Under the pieces are notes generated by a model. The model worked only from the letters and a program-made list of their open reading frames with translations, did not search any database and was not told the origin of the DNA. A DNA stretch of 64,000 nucleotides from Amoeboaphelidium protococcarum (Eukaryota > Aphelidiomycota > Aphelidea): contig JALECJ010000257.1 of the NCBI GenBank assembly GCA_023515745.1, positions 1,676,687-1,740,686 of the forward strand, given 5' to 3'. Within the stretch, counting starts at the first letter, position 1. Every line of letters begins with the position of its first letter. The position numbers were made by a program, and so were the translations under genes. Positions 47,638 to 64,000 of the stretch are shown piece after piece.

Positions 47638-50085
47638 ATGGAACGACCGCTTAATATTAGTCTTGGAGATTTGGTTAAAAAGCTTATCGCGTAGCTATGT
47701 ACATCTCTCAATAATGTTGGTGGTGTTAGTTCTGGACGAGATGCTCTTTGCCTCGAAATGCAGCGACACAGTAACACCCTGAAAAAGATGTATGCTCTCA
47801 TCAAGTATGTTAACATTGTTTACGCTCAGCTGGGCAATGAATATGTTGATATGCGCAATCTATTTAAGTTGGAATCTGATCAAGTTTTTAAAGTATTGTA
47901 ATGTGCAGATGAATTGTTTTAAAGTCGACGATCAGATCACCTCACGCCGTCAAGTTCTATTGATCAAGCTCTGAAGTTGGTAACTGCATCATCCTCTATT
48001 GCCCATCATTATCCTTAGTCATTATCTCTTTTATAATTTGAATTAAGCGCGAAATAATATAAAGATATCTATGACATTTTGGACCGCAAGATTAAAGATT
48101 AGTTGTCGATTGAATCGCTCTTATTACCATCCACTGCCGGTCTTCGATTCTCTGTTGATTATGGCATACTATCTATGGAAAAGCCTTAGTGGTACAATGT
48201 CTATCTATCGCTGTCTTATGATATTGCAGCTAGGTAATACTATTGGATAGTGCTGCGAGTGGAATTTCTCATGGTTTAATTATCCTCTCAGTAGAGTCAG
48301 ATGTGCGCAGATTATTTGCATGGTATCGCGATCAAAGAGTTTTAATTTGATCGTGCAGATTCCACAATTGCCAATCTTTATGAACATTTGGATAGATTAT
48401 CTCATGAGTTCATGCTAGAGAAGTGTATATCATGGCTCATACATAGTAGCGAATCCGAATAACGGTATGGAATTGACTTGATTAGTGTTGAGGATGATGA
48501 TGTCGGGAATATGGCGGACCCTGTACAGTCAATATCCTTTTCATATTGGAATGAATAACAGAATAACATTTTGCACTTGCGAATATAGTAGAATGCGTTA
48601 CTGCTTGATACTAATCAACCCGCGACATTACCAGCTCTTTGCGGGCGATAAATAGTGCTCTATGATAAGAATTATAAAGTGATTCATACGTTCGAATTGC
48701 CCTCCGATACTTTGGAACAAGTTATTGCGCAGCTGCTCTAGTAGAAAGCTTTGATGAAATGGGATCGCCTTTAACGATTTCTAATCTCATAAGGTTATAA
48801 CATCAAAGATGGTACTGACAGATTGCAGTTCTAAGTGGAAGACTTTCGCTGGCCTTTGATTATCAAGATTAGCGTATAAAGTGGCAAGTTTTCAGTCTCA
48901 ACTGTAGATCCTGATGCTTAAAGGCATTTCTCTGATTAGCTTGGTTTGATAACTGCCTCTATTAACTCAGGTAATAATTATTCTAAAGTCAAGTGGGTGT
49001 TAAAGTGCTATGATAAAATCTGTCAATTGCATTTACTTAGGGGAACAATGAAAGTGCTTGGTTATAAAGCGGTTTAATATTCAGATGTCCTTTTGGGTGA
49101 TCTAATGCTATCTTCTTCCGCGTCTGCTAATGGATCTTTAGGAGATGATATAGAGTATAATACTTGTAGACTCTTATAAAGTCCAAGAGTTGGAGTGTTT
49201 GAATTGTATTTTATGAATATACAGTAGCGTCATCCTACTATAGCTCTGACTGTTAATGCAGCAGATGAATCTGGAGATAAGTTGATTAAGTTATCTGCGC
49301 ACTCTACAGTTGACATTTCATTTGATTTCAAAGAGTTTGTATTCAATTTGAATGGTTCTGTGGATAATTAACAGCTGGAGTGGTAATTGTCTACTGTAAT
49401 TACTAAAATGGCGATTCAGTTTGCTCAGGCTCAGTTGTCATACCAGATTGAGCGCGATTTGGTATCTCCCAATGGGCGACTCATGGTACAGTTTAGAGAT
49501 TTGGGCGATTTGAGTAAAGATCCGCTTATTTAAAGGATAAAAGACAATCTTGGATGTAAACACGTTATTTATCTGTATTGCTCTGAGTATTTGTCTAGGT
49601 ACCTGTTTGTTTAACCTCCGCTCTAATCTGGAATGAATGTGACTCTGCGGCGAATTCTTATATTTATAACTGAGAGTTAGATTAAATTTCTATTCGTATA
49701 TACACTGTGGGAATAAGTATAGTATCATGTTTATACGCTGAATTCTCTTATTGTGACGGAAGATTGTCTCCGTGTGGCCATTGCATCTTTTGTCTAATCT
49801 GTTCGTATAAAGTCTCTGACTCTGCTCCGTACTGAGATGATTGTTATCGAAGATGATAGTAGTGCTCTTATACAACTTAGTGATGAACGTTAGATTAGAA
49901 TCACTTGGGAATCACGCGGTAGGTCGTTTGGTTAAGGTGCATATAAAGTACAATGTGTTGATCAAAGCGATGCCTCATAAAGTAACCAATTTGGCAGTCA
50001 ATTAAAGCGACTGGAGGTAGAGCTAAACAAGGGCGACAGTTAAATCGCACAACAAGTCATAGAGCAATTAAAAAGTGAACCATGA
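47638..50085 (+). CDS. MED14: Mediator complex subunit MED14/Rgr1
   Basis: Scaffold subunit linking Mediator head, middle and tail. 815 aa, shorter than most fungal or animal forms. N-terminal helices ISLGDLVKKLIAQL and HSNTLKKMYALIKYVNIVYAQL match the MED14 N-terminal domain. A later block aligns in order with the family (ANLYEHLDRLSHEFMLEKC, then SISFSYWNEQQNN...LHLRI, then FRWPLIIKISVQSGKF). More than 60 glutamines are TAA/TAG, so in the standard code the gene is invisible. The start is the first in-frame ATG; an upstream ATG at 47443 could serve through an unrecognised intron. Confidence 0.78.
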
Positions 50086-50167
50086 TAATATACAGTATAA
50101 TAGTGTATAAAAAGTCAGTTCTATTTCATGTAAGTGATCAAATTAAGTTTTGAAAAGAATACCCAGA

Positions 50168-51133
<966 letters not shown>

Positions 51134-51579
51134 AGCTGGCTTAATATATTTATAAGACTATCAACACACTAATATATATGGTATACACACAGCTATAGAT
51201 ATTCAGGCTGGACCGGAGATAGGGATTCGACGCGGTGGAATTCAAAGGAAACAACGCGCGCGCAGAGAGATTTTGAGCAATTTTTTATATCGATGAAAGC
51301 AGTTCCCGAAACGCGTGCTTGTAGTTTTCAAGGTAGATCTCTGACTGTGATTATTCCAATGTCAATAAATAATCGTATAAAGTTCTTATTGTTATTCATT
51401 AATCATTCTAATACCGCGTCTAGAAAATTGCCTTGTATTCCCATTATGGTTCCAAAAAAGTGACGTCACTTTGATTGGTAATCATTGATGCATCATTACC
51501 GATGTGAATCTAGAAAACTTTCATCCACTCATCTCTTTTCATTTCTCTTTTATAGCTATATACCTAGTGATAATTAATT
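51134..51579. other. Intergenic, divergent promoter region
   Basis: 446 bases between PRPP synthetase (minus) and glutaredoxin (plus). TGACGTCA at 51462-51469 is a perfect CRE/ATF-type palindrome; TATATA elements lie near 51170 and 51556. Confidence 0.5.
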
Positions 51580-51957
51580 ATGAGTTTGCAACAGAAAATC
51601 CAGTAGGCTGTTAACAAATACGCTGTGTTGGTGTTTAGTAAGACTTATTGCCCATACTGCAGAAACGCAAAGAATCTGCTTGAGCAAGTGATCAAGAATG
51701 AGGTGGGCGACGCCAAGTTGATTGCTGGCTATCGCGTCTATGAACTGGATGAGATGAATGATGTCAACAACGATTTTCAGGCTACCGGTCAATAGATTCA
51801 GGATTAGCTGAAAGCGATGACTGGCTAAAGAACTGTGCCAAACATATTCATCAATTCTAAGCATGTCGGTGGCTGTGATGATATTATGGCTCTGAACAGA
51901 AAAGGCTAGTTGGTGACAATGTTGAAGGAGGCTGCGTAAAAGTCTAATGAATAGTGA
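51580..51957 (+). CDS. Glutaredoxin, dithiol type
   Basis: Glutathione-dependent thiol oxidoreductase, 125 aa. VLVFSKTYCPYCRNAKNLL with the CPYC active site, RTVPNIFINSKHVGGCDDIMAL with the cis-Pro TVP and the GG-C-DD glutathione site. No targeting peptide is obvious, so probably cytosolic. An insert of about 15 residues (NDFQATGQQIQDQLKAM) lengthens the segment before TVP. Its last codon is TAG (Gln) directly before TGA. Confidence 0.93.
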
Positions 51958-51974
51958 TAATACACAGAACATAC

Positions 51975-52768
51975 TCAGTTAATGATTCTTAAATTTATTT
52001 GATTTACAACGTTTACTTTTTATAAGGATGATAGCCTTTGATCTGATTAGCACTAGGACCAGCTTGAGTTGGAGGCCTGAGAGATGAAGGTCTTGCCAAT
52101 GCTTTCTGCGTTGATGAAACGGATCGTCCCGTAGCACCGGGCCTGGCGGGAGCTTTGGCCGCGAAACTGAGCCAGGCATTCTGTTTCTCCGCCGCTTCTT
52201 TCTCGCGTTTCTCCATGCGCTCTTCAAACGTGGCCTTCTTTCGCTTACGCTCCGGTGGCTATTGTTATTGTTGCGACTGTGCTCCATGACTACTTGTCGG
52301 AGGCTTATTTGCACTTTTCTTGGGGAATTTCTAGTCCGCGGTATTATTATTTTTCTTGTCATCTTCCGTTTTATCATCAGCGGTAGGCAATTTCTTCAGA
52401 TCGCGCTTATTCACAAACTCCGTGTTGCCATACTGAACGTAAGTGACCAGATACTGGTCATCGCCTTTCGATGCATCAATACGTGCATCATAATACTTGC
52501 CATCCTGCGAATACTTGGCTTTCACCAGCTCTCCAATAGAAAATTAAGAAATCTCGGGAAATACCTCAGCTTTATCCTGGCTCTGTGATTAAAGTTGTGA
52601 CTGAGCAGTCTCTATCAGGTCGCATAACTCCTTCTTCAAAGCCAGCAATTCCTCATCATTGGGCTATACTTATAGTTCCACCTCAATTTCACTCAATTAT
52701 TCTTTTAGCTCTTTTAATTCTTACTCCAACTCGCTATTGACAATTGCTTAACTGTGCTCATCCGCCAT
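51975..52768 (-). CDS. SMNDC1: Tudor-domain splicing factor SPF30/SMNDC1
   Basis: Spliceosome assembly factor binding dimethylarginine. N-terminal coiled coil (LEQELKELKEQLSEIEVELQ), Tudor domain near 80-135 (FSIGELVKAKYSQDGKYYDARI; YLVTYVQYGNTEFV), and a basic C-terminal part ending GYHPYKK. The 3' end is odd. After that Lys come TAA-rich codons, and the first in-frame TGA (51851-51853) would overlap the glutaredoxin CDS by 107 nt. A 29-nt GTAAAC...TTTAAG intron (51988-52016) would give a stop at 51975-51977 and 254 aa; that model sets the coordinates here and is tentative. Start MADEHSQ at 52766-52768, 86 bp from the divergent HSCB gene. Confidence 0.82.
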
Positions 52769-52854
52769 TTTTCTGCTTTTACGATTTTGTCTCTTTCTGA
52801 TATTTCTATTTCAATAGAAAAGGATAAAGAGAGACAATACGCGCTTGGTTAATA

Positions 52855-53601
52855 ATGTTGGTTGGTTGGAGTTCGAAAATTCGCAAGTCATAAATACCGC
52901 TTAGATTTTTGAATACAGTCAGATTAAAGGCATGCTGGAATTGCGGTACGAAGTTGGAGAACACCAGCAGAGACTGTATGATGATGATGGTATCGTGTAA
53001 TTAGTGTCAGGCATTGTAGAGTATTCCTTAACAAGTTCCGTCATATAGTACTAAGGACGCGTATTAAAATTCATATTTTTAGTTATTTCAAATGCCAGCA
53101 ATTACTTATGATATAGATTTAAAATCCATTCGCTAACAGTATTATAGATTGTAATAAAAATGTCATCCAGATACGTATGCCAAGATTGGTAATCAGTAGC
53201 AAGATGAATACGCCAGGTAGTGGTCTGCGTATGTTAATACTGCGTATAAAGTTTTGTAAGATCCGCTCAAGCGTTCTTAATATATATTGCGGATACTGAA
53301 TCTAGTTGATCAGGATGGAGATAATGAGGAAGAGTCTTAGTCATAATCGCGACTTCCGGACATGAATGAATTCTTAATCCAAATGATGGAATATCGGGAG
53401 GAATTGGAAGAATAGGGAGCCAGCCAAGAATTAGTTTAATAAATAAAGCAAGATTAGCAAGAGCTGATTGATCAACTCTAATCTGAGTTTGCCAAACTGC
53501 TCTCATTGGATCAAGTCTCGCCGCACTACTCATAGACTATCTTTATACTAAATACCAAGCTGAAGTACTATCAAAGTCTTTTGGAATCTACGAGACAATG
53601 A
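52855..53601 (+). CDS. HSCB: Iron-sulfur cluster co-chaperone HSCB/Jac1
   Basis: Mitochondrial J-protein that delivers ISCU to the Hsp70 chaperone. 248 aa. A basic N-terminal presequence (MLVGWSSKIRKS) precedes a tetracysteine module C-x2-C (ACWNCG) and C-x2-C (SCNQCQAL), as in human HSCB but absent from yeast Jac1. The J-domain follows with the HPD triad (KCHPDTYAK), then DPLKRSQYIL and the C-terminal helical ISCU-binding domain (MNEFLIQMMEYREELEE). Very rich in TAA/TAG glutamines. Confidence 0.92.
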
Positions 53602-53874
53602 CTATTTAAAATAAAATACATAGCATGTTCTTTACCAACTTCTTATATTTATCCGTGTCAAGATTGCGAATTAGAGACGCCACACGCATACACACACTTA
53701 CACAGTCCAGATCGCTTTTGTTCAATTGAGTCGAAACGTTTTGATGATTCAGTCAGTCCTGGCCAGGGGAAGATTTAAAGCACGGAGAGTCGCTTTATCA
53801 ATATAAACAAATTACTTACCTTTTTTCGTAGACTAATCAATAAATAAATAACTTATTGCAAGTCTGTGTTGAAT

Positions 53875-54909
53875 ATGAACGGAATTACTATATAGCGATT
53901 TCATATTAAAAAGTGGCTTGGTAAGCGGCCGCAGTATACCTATCTTCTCGCTGCTATTGCTGTCTTGGCAATGATCAATCTAATCTACTTTATGTTTATC
54001 AGAAATACAGAGCTGACTGACAGCCAGCTACCGGTGTAATGTAGACGCTCCACCTGCTCTAATTCCATCAAGTCATGCCAATAGATGAATGCCGCGCATT
54101 AGAAAGATCCCGCGTCACTGAACAAGGTCTTTGTCACGTAGTTTCTGTCTGATAATTACTATGATGGGGTAATGACTCTGGCCTACTCCGCTCTTAAACA
54201 CCACCCATCCGTGCCATTTCTTATCCTGTACCTGGAAGAGAAGGTGAGCTAGTATTATGTTGAGAAGCTATCCAGAGCTGGATTTATACTGGAGCCTGTC
54301 ACGCTGATTAAACCGGTAGCTGGCATGGAGCCTCCGCCTCATTTCTATGATCAGTACACAAAGTTGAACATCTGGAACATGACTCAATACGATAGAATGG
54401 TGTATTTGGATGCGGATGTGCTAATTGTCGGCGACGTATCTGCGCTCTTGGATCTGCCATAGTCTATACCACTCGCTGCCGTTGGTGATATCTGGGAGAA
54501 TCAGTCCGATGGGTATAGGGATACATTTAATGCTGGCGTAATGTCTCTCATCCCTTGTAGCAGGATGTTCACAGACTTTATGAGGATGATGTCTTGTCCG
54601 GACATTTATCCCGCCGTATGGGCTGAACAAGGCTTGTTGAATTACTATTTCAGACATGGGCTGGTTTTGATGGACTACATTTATAATCTGAATCTTGCCC
54701 TGCTCCGGTCATGGGGATAAGCTGATCTTCGTCGGACTTGGGATAGATTGCTGCCTAATGCTAGAATTATCCATTATACTTTGTATAAGCCATTCTTGTA
54801 AGCGAAAGAGTTCAATACTGATCAGAATTGGAAGTCGGTATACGCTTAGTGGAAAGAGTACCATGATGAGGCTGAGGCTTTCGTGAACTAGAACAACCAA
54901 GATGATTGA
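53875..54909 (+). CDS. GT8 glycosyltransferase (glycogenin/galactinol-synthase type), type II membrane protein
   Basis: 344 aa. Short cytosolic N-terminus, one membrane anchor near residues 27-47 (LLAAIAVLAMINLIYFMFI), Cys-rich stem, then a GT8 domain: TLAYSALKHHPSVPFLILYL, a Y-DRMVYLDADVLIV block with the D-x-D metal site, FNAGVMSLIPC, and WAEQGLLNYYF and IIHYTLYKPF near the end. These mark the glycogenin-like branch. The membrane anchor argues for a Golgi enzyme rather than cytosolic glycogenin. Acceptor unknown. Confidence 0.87.
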
Positions 54910-55027
54910 CTTTTCTAAAGTACAGTGCCAAAAATACAGAATATTCATTTCATAAAAGATTCATTTCTTATTTTCACGTCAAGTAGCATCTATTTTTAAA
55001 CTAGCCCCCATAGATGCAGTACAATAA

Positions 55028-56539
55028 TCACATGTATACCAACGATAGAATGAACAAAATCGATGCAATAGCTAGAGTTATCCACCAGACAACATAGAAC
55101 GCTTTAGTCCAAGATCTGCTCCACTTGAACTCAATACCTCTGCTACTTCGCTGTCCCTTGTTCTCCAACAACACTAAAGGTTCAACACCTGCGTCATCGA
55201 TAACCACCTCTTCTTCATTCGGTATAACCGCTACAGGAACTTCTTCAACATCCATTGTGGCAATATCATCAGAAGATGACTATACCGAAGACGTGTTTTA
55301 CTACTCAGAAGTCTACTGGTGTTCATGCTTCTATCCGACAAATACTTCAAAGAGCAAGAGTCCCAATCCTAGGAAACTACATGTGACTGCGAACACAGTC
55401 CAATTAAGGCCATTATTCAGATTTGACGCGTTCCCCTACGAATCGTATTGTAATTCAACTTTCTGACTGGCTAGATATAAAGGAGCTAATTCCTAATACC
55501 ATTCGACACCAAAACCAATGTTGACCACAGATGACACGAGAATGACATAACCAAGGATCCAATGCAACTTATCCGGGTACAAATGCGGTGGTTTACCAGC
55601 ATACCATAAAGCATTACTGAGATAGCCCATTATCAGCTAGAGTGGAATGAGAACAAACATCAACACAACGCCCAAATACGTGTGTCTATTAGTCCACCTG
55701 AAGCTCCATTTCAAATGATAAAAGACAATGATAAATCCAGCTATGGCAATCAATGTCGCCAATACCTGGCCCTTCCAATGATGAAAGAACCATTTAGGCA
55801 CGATGTACTTCATATAACGCGCCAGCACTGCAAAAGGGAACATGAGGACAATAAATGCAACAGTCATTGCTGCCGAGTGCCATAACACCTTCCATTTCCA
55901 CAACACTTCGCCGCGCTTCAATCTGTAGTTAGGATTGTCCAGATAGATACCGCCAGACTATCGTTAATCTACATCCTGATCGGCATCAAATAAATTAACC
56001 AATTATCCTCCAACAGTCTTGTGATGTCTGTCAAAACGACTACCACCATCCAGAATTTCAGAGTGAGCATAGATTAGGAGAATAGTTTGATTCTTGGTGA
56101 ATTGAAAATCATATTTATCGCCAGTCTCTAATTTACGGCTAAACTCGCATCTTACATGACCATCTTTGGTGGAAAGAAGTTGCAAATCATAATAATCCTG
56201 CACGCCGCCAAACTAATTATCAGTACTCGGCTCAGACTGTGTATCTGACCAGCGATCAGTGACAACACAATTTTACGCACTGCTATCCACATTAACAAAT
56301 ACCATATCGACATTGTTCATAGTACGTCTGCCATCCTTGTCATTAAATGCCAGAGCGAACCATCTGTCGGTAAAGAATCCGGGCACCAATTCACTGACTC
56401 CAAATGTGACCACATCATAGTTGGTGTCAATTCTCCAGTCAATCTTGAATTTGTTATCCTTTGTGACAAGCTATTAATCAGCACCTGCAAGTAGCAATAC
56501 CGACAAAATACACAATACAAAACAATATAGAGATAACAT
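55028..56539 (-). CDS. DOMON plus cytochrome b561 membrane protein
   Basis: 503 aa. Signal peptide MLSLYCFVLCILSVLLLAGA. A DOMON domain (residues ~25-190; IDWRIDTNYDVVTFGVSE, WFALAFNDKDGRRTMNNVDMVFV, ILLIYAHSEILDGGSRFDRHH) would bind heme or sugar outside the cell. Five or six membrane helices of b561 type follow, with conserved histidines in LWHSAAM, FFHHWKGQ, RHTYLGV and LHWILGY as heme ligands. A cytosolic acidic linker and a final hydrophobic helix (VVWWITLAIASILFILSLVYM) end the protein. Known relatives are transmembrane ferric or ascorbate-linked reductases. Confidence 0.88.
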
Positions 56540-57193
56540 GTATATTGATTTAATTTTTCCAGTAGCGACCAAAAATAATAAACAACAAGACTATTAAGAC
56601 CATGAGAACGTCAAAATCACATCAAAACGCGTCGCTCTTCAAATAGTTTGATACGGTAAGCGAAAAGTTGCCCCCACAAAAGGGCCATGCGGTAAGCGTT
56701 AAATTGTTACATCACTGTTATTCGCGCGCTGATTCAACACACTAACGCCTCCCACCAATGTTTGAGCTATATATTATCTTTAATATGATCTCAAATTGCG
56801 TTGTTCTATGGCATCTGCATGTTAAAGCCACCAGCGGTCATATGAGGCCACTAATTTTTAGTGCGTTGATTAATTAATTTTATAGGAACGAAGATGTCTC
56901 GAATAGCATTTCTCATAGACTCTTTAATAATACTCCATCACATAAGAGCACTACTTGGAATTAAATCAATGAACAGAAATAGACTACAGTAGATTACTCA
57001 ACCATGCAGCGTTACACTGTTACATCGGGCGTGATCGATCTCTTTTACTATTCGACAGGTCGGCAGCGGCGATTCAAACTGCGGCAACATCGTGCCGATC
57101 ATTGGCTTGTTTGTTTAAAAATAACACTCTAGCACTTACTGTCTACTCCTCTTTTTTGAAGTTTACTCAATTAAAAGCAATTAATACTATATA
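56540..57193. other. Intergenic, divergent promoter region
   Basis: 654 bases between the DOMON/b561 gene (minus) and the TLC gene (plus). A short direct repeat (ATGCGGTAAGCG / ATACGGTAAGCG) occurs near 56652 and 56690. No gene recognised. Confidence 0.4.
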
Positions 57194-57994
57194 ATGTCAG
57201 TGATATAAGCATCTGCTGTATCTTTTGCAATACTTTTAGGCGGATACTATGTTATCAAATAGCAAATACCGTAGGCTGGACCGCGATAAAAAGCCTGGAT
57301 CATGACACTAATAGCATCCTTCGTAATGACAATTGGTAGCTTTTATAGCGTGATAAGACTCATCTTAGATAGTGGATTCAATATGAGTATACATCCTGCA
57401 CACACAGAGCTTGACATGCAATTAAGCTGTTTCTTCGTCTGTTATCTCGTGCTTGACATCCTTATCGGACTAGTCGAATATCGGTAGAATATAGATATAC
57501 TCAGTGGATACGTGCATCATCTCTGTTATTTTTGGCTGGTCACACATCTGATAAAGATATAACTCACTGGGCCGTTCATAGTGATGGCAGTCATGGAACT
57601 ACCCACACTTGTACTCTCACTCGGTCATGTCTGGAAGTCGTTGAGAAATGACAAGATTTTTGGATTCACCTTCTTCTCTACGCGTATTCTATTCCATGGA
57701 TGCATGATTTACAAATTCTACTACCTCAAACTGCCTATTGATGGACCGTGGTGGCTCATTGTAGCCGGCATCTATCCATTGCATCTATACTGGTTCAATG
57801 GTTGGGTGAGGCAGCAGACGCGTCTCGTGGCCGCAGTGAAACAATAGAGTGACGAAGCTCTCGAATAGAAGCAGATTTTATGCGGGCAGTAGAAAGTGCT
57901 CCTGAATGACGGTGAGAAGACGAGGAGTGACGAAATGTTGTACGACGGCGTTATTTTCGAACAGGAAGAGATCTAATAGACGAATCTTCTCTGA
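57194..57994 (+). CDS. TLC-domain membrane protein
   Basis: 266 aa with about seven hydrophobic segments. The TLC (TRAM-LAG1-CLN8) pattern is seen in FFVCYLVLDILIGLVEYR, SGYVHHLCYFWLV with the paired His, AVMELPTLVLSLGHVW, and FGFTFFSTRILFHG. It is closer to the TMEM56/TLCD4 group than to ceramide synthases, which have a longer Lag1 motif. Likely ER, lipid-related. The C-terminal 70 residues are charged and cytosolic. An EBP-like sterol isomerase was considered, but the motif order does not fit. Confidence 0.78.
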
Positions 57995-58323
57995 ATCAGT
58001 CGGCGGCTGGTGTCATACGATAACTCCTTTATGGATTATCACTTTGGACTTTTTGAGATTCTAAGACAATACAGTTCAATTCACTTATAGGCGTTACTTT
58101 TACACTATCTCGTATTTTTAGTAAGCATTGATAAACAATGGTTTACAAAGTTTATCAATTTTAATAATAAATGACTGATTTTACACGCAGTTGAGATACA
58201 GAGCGACAACTTCTTTTTGCTTTAATTCCACAATGATCGGCGACGCGCATCTCTCTCTTTTTGCTCAACATTCTGTTTTACAAATTATCTGGTTTATCGT
58301 TTAAATATTAAAACAACATAATT
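57995..58323. other. Intergenic upstream of the ABC transporter
   Basis: 329 AT-rich bases; an AAACTTTATCAATTTT/ATTGATAAACAATGG pair near 58128-58165 forms a weak inverted repeat. No gene seen. Confidence 0.35.
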
Positions 58324-62802
<4,479 letters not shown>

Positions 62803-63001
62803 GTGAATACTAGATGACATTAGCTATATTTCAAGTACGCTTTTATTTTATCTCAATTCCATGAATCTGTCCGAGTTTATACCAACGCGGTCCAACCTGC
62901 CTTTTATCTTGCTATTCGCTATAGTACACTGTTAACGATTTTTTTAAAGTATTTCTAAAGGATGGATAACAGTAATACAACCGATAAAACAAGTTATGAA
63001 A

Positions 63002-63925
63002 TCAATTTTGTATTTGAGATGTTCTAGATACATCATTTAGCTATACGTTATCACTGACCGAATCTGAAGGCTGATGAGCAGCATCATGGTCATGTGAATG
63101 AAGCAGGAGCGTGACTTTGTGTCCAATATCCGATCCTAGAGCTTAAACCTGGAGTCCAACCTTGCGCAATGTGGTCCAAACTGCAAAAAATAATCCAATG
63201 CAGCCAGTAAATACGAATGGACCGACTAAAGCGTGTTATTTAAAGTGAACATAGCAAAGAGTGCCCACCAATGCACCAAACAGATATCCCGCCATCAAAG
63301 GCACCAAGAACTTTAATTTCCACAAAATTGATGTCTCTGCGTCTGGCTATGATACCGCTTATATTCTTCTGTACCCATTAGCATTCAGTCGCTGTCGCAG
63401 AGGAATGATCACACGCATCCTCACCTCTTATCCCAACACAATACCAAAATCTGTGGCACATCCAGTCATATGGGTGGTTCTTAAAACAGCACCGCTGTAA
63501 GTCGTGCACAACGCATTCTATAAACCACATGCCATTGCAGCAAAATACTCCGACCACCACCAGTTATTCAACTTGACCTGATTATCAGCAACCAAGTACG
63601 AGATGAACAGCAATCCACTTTCAATCAACAGAGCCCAACCATACGTCCGCCGAAGATCAAACGTCTTGGTTCCACTGACAATCATTGCACTCACAGCTGA
63701 GCCGGCCATAAAGCTAAGCCATACCATCGATATCCGCGCAGCATAGAACCAATCTTCTAATGCAACATAAATGGCAGACTTTATCATATCTCCAGAGATG
63801 TGGGCCACGGTGCAATTGTGCAGACCAGCGATCGACAAAGCACCAATGTATCCAGCATTAGAGGAGAGGAGAAACGCTCCGATGATCAATACTTTGAAAT
63901 TATCCCTCTGAGTTATATTGGACAT
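63002..63925 (-). CDS. DUF1275 (YoaK family) membrane protein
   Basis: 307 aa with six or more hydrophobic segments. Family motifs: FLLSSNAGYIGALSIAGL, HNCTVAHISGDM, GLQNALCTTYSGAVLRTTHMTG and CATDFGIVLGQEVRMR, a paired G-x-Q/TG arrangement typical of DUF1275, found in bacteria and fungi. Function unknown; a transporter is suspected. The C-terminal tail is hydrophilic with HSHDHDAAH. Start MSNITQRDNF at 63923-63925; stop TGA 63002-63004. Confidence 0.82.
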
Positions 63926-64000
63926 TTATTATTATAGGTACTTGCAAACTGGTGCGTATCAAGTGGCAGAAAAGTTTAAATTTCATCAATGGATACCATC

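Noticed and set aside
57194-57994. EBP/sterol isomerase identity
   Set aside because: Membrane topology is similar, but the HH pair and E-LPT block follow the TLC-domain order, not EBP.

Overview
This is a gene-dense stretch of a eukaryotic nuclear genome that does not use the standard genetic code. Almost every recognisable gene is interrupted by TAA and TAG if read with the standard code. Each becomes one continuous, conserved protein when both triplets are read as glutamine and TGA is the only stop. The TAA/TAG codons fall on glutamines that are conserved in the families concerned, for example in the MGKQKK start of FCF1, the SPQGR segment of proteasome alpha-6 and the GQRQ of the second ABC signature. 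The standard-code ORFs here are therefore mostly fragments, and coordinates below use UAR=Gln, UGA=stop. Introns are short (51-80 nt), GT-AG, and mostly end in TGTAG. The gene set (Rcf2-type HIG1 protein, tail-anchored CBS/PB1 protein, lumazine synthase, C1-domain kinase of PKD type, Tf1-like self-priming Ty3 element) points to the fungal side of the opisthokonts. A UAR=Gln code there suggests an aphelid-like organism (Amoeboaphelidium-type). That identification is inference, and ciliates and some green algae also use this code.

Layout. 1-6.1 kb: end of a degenerate kinase-like gene, an acyl-CoA dehydrogenase, the eRF1 methyltransferase HEMK2/MTQ2 and a TALE homeobox factor with a UAG-encoded polyglutamine tract. 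6.8-19.2 kb: two small uncertain ORFs, prefoldin 4, a PKD-like kinase, FCF1, mitochondrial EF-Ts, splicing factor YJU2, a CLPTM1-family membrane protein, Rcf2 and eIF2B-delta. 19.4-21.4 kb: two secreted, glycine-rich, dibasic-rich proteins in tandem. 21.5-25 kb: proteasome alpha-6 and an AT-hook protein.

25-34.6 kb is the accessory region. It holds a 586-bp Harbinger-like MITE sitting in an ORF, a coiled-coil gene, an unfamiliar gene pair with a frame change, a 330-bp imperfect palindrome, relics of an old LTR, and a complete, apparently young Ty3/gypsy LTR retrotransposon. The two 299-bp LTRs read as identical, and the element is inserted exactly at the 5' end of a tRNA-Glu(CTC) gene. Its gag and pol lie in one frame separated by a single UGA followed by CUA, the classical read-through context. 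Its primer-binding site matches its own predicted 5' RNA end rather than a tRNA.

35-64 kb returns to housekeeping genes: RAD21 cohesin, a peroxisomal-type carrier, ethanolamine/choline kinase, a CBS/PB1 protein, SEC20, DDX54/Dbp10, lumazine synthase, MED14, PRPP synthetase, glutaredoxin, SPF30, HSCB, a GT8 glycosyltransferase, a DOMON/cytochrome b561 protein, a TLC-domain protein, an ABCC transporter and a DUF1275 protein. Many neighbours are divergent with short shared promoters (as little as 86 bp) or convergent with tails under 100 bp apart. There is no operon-like functional grouping.
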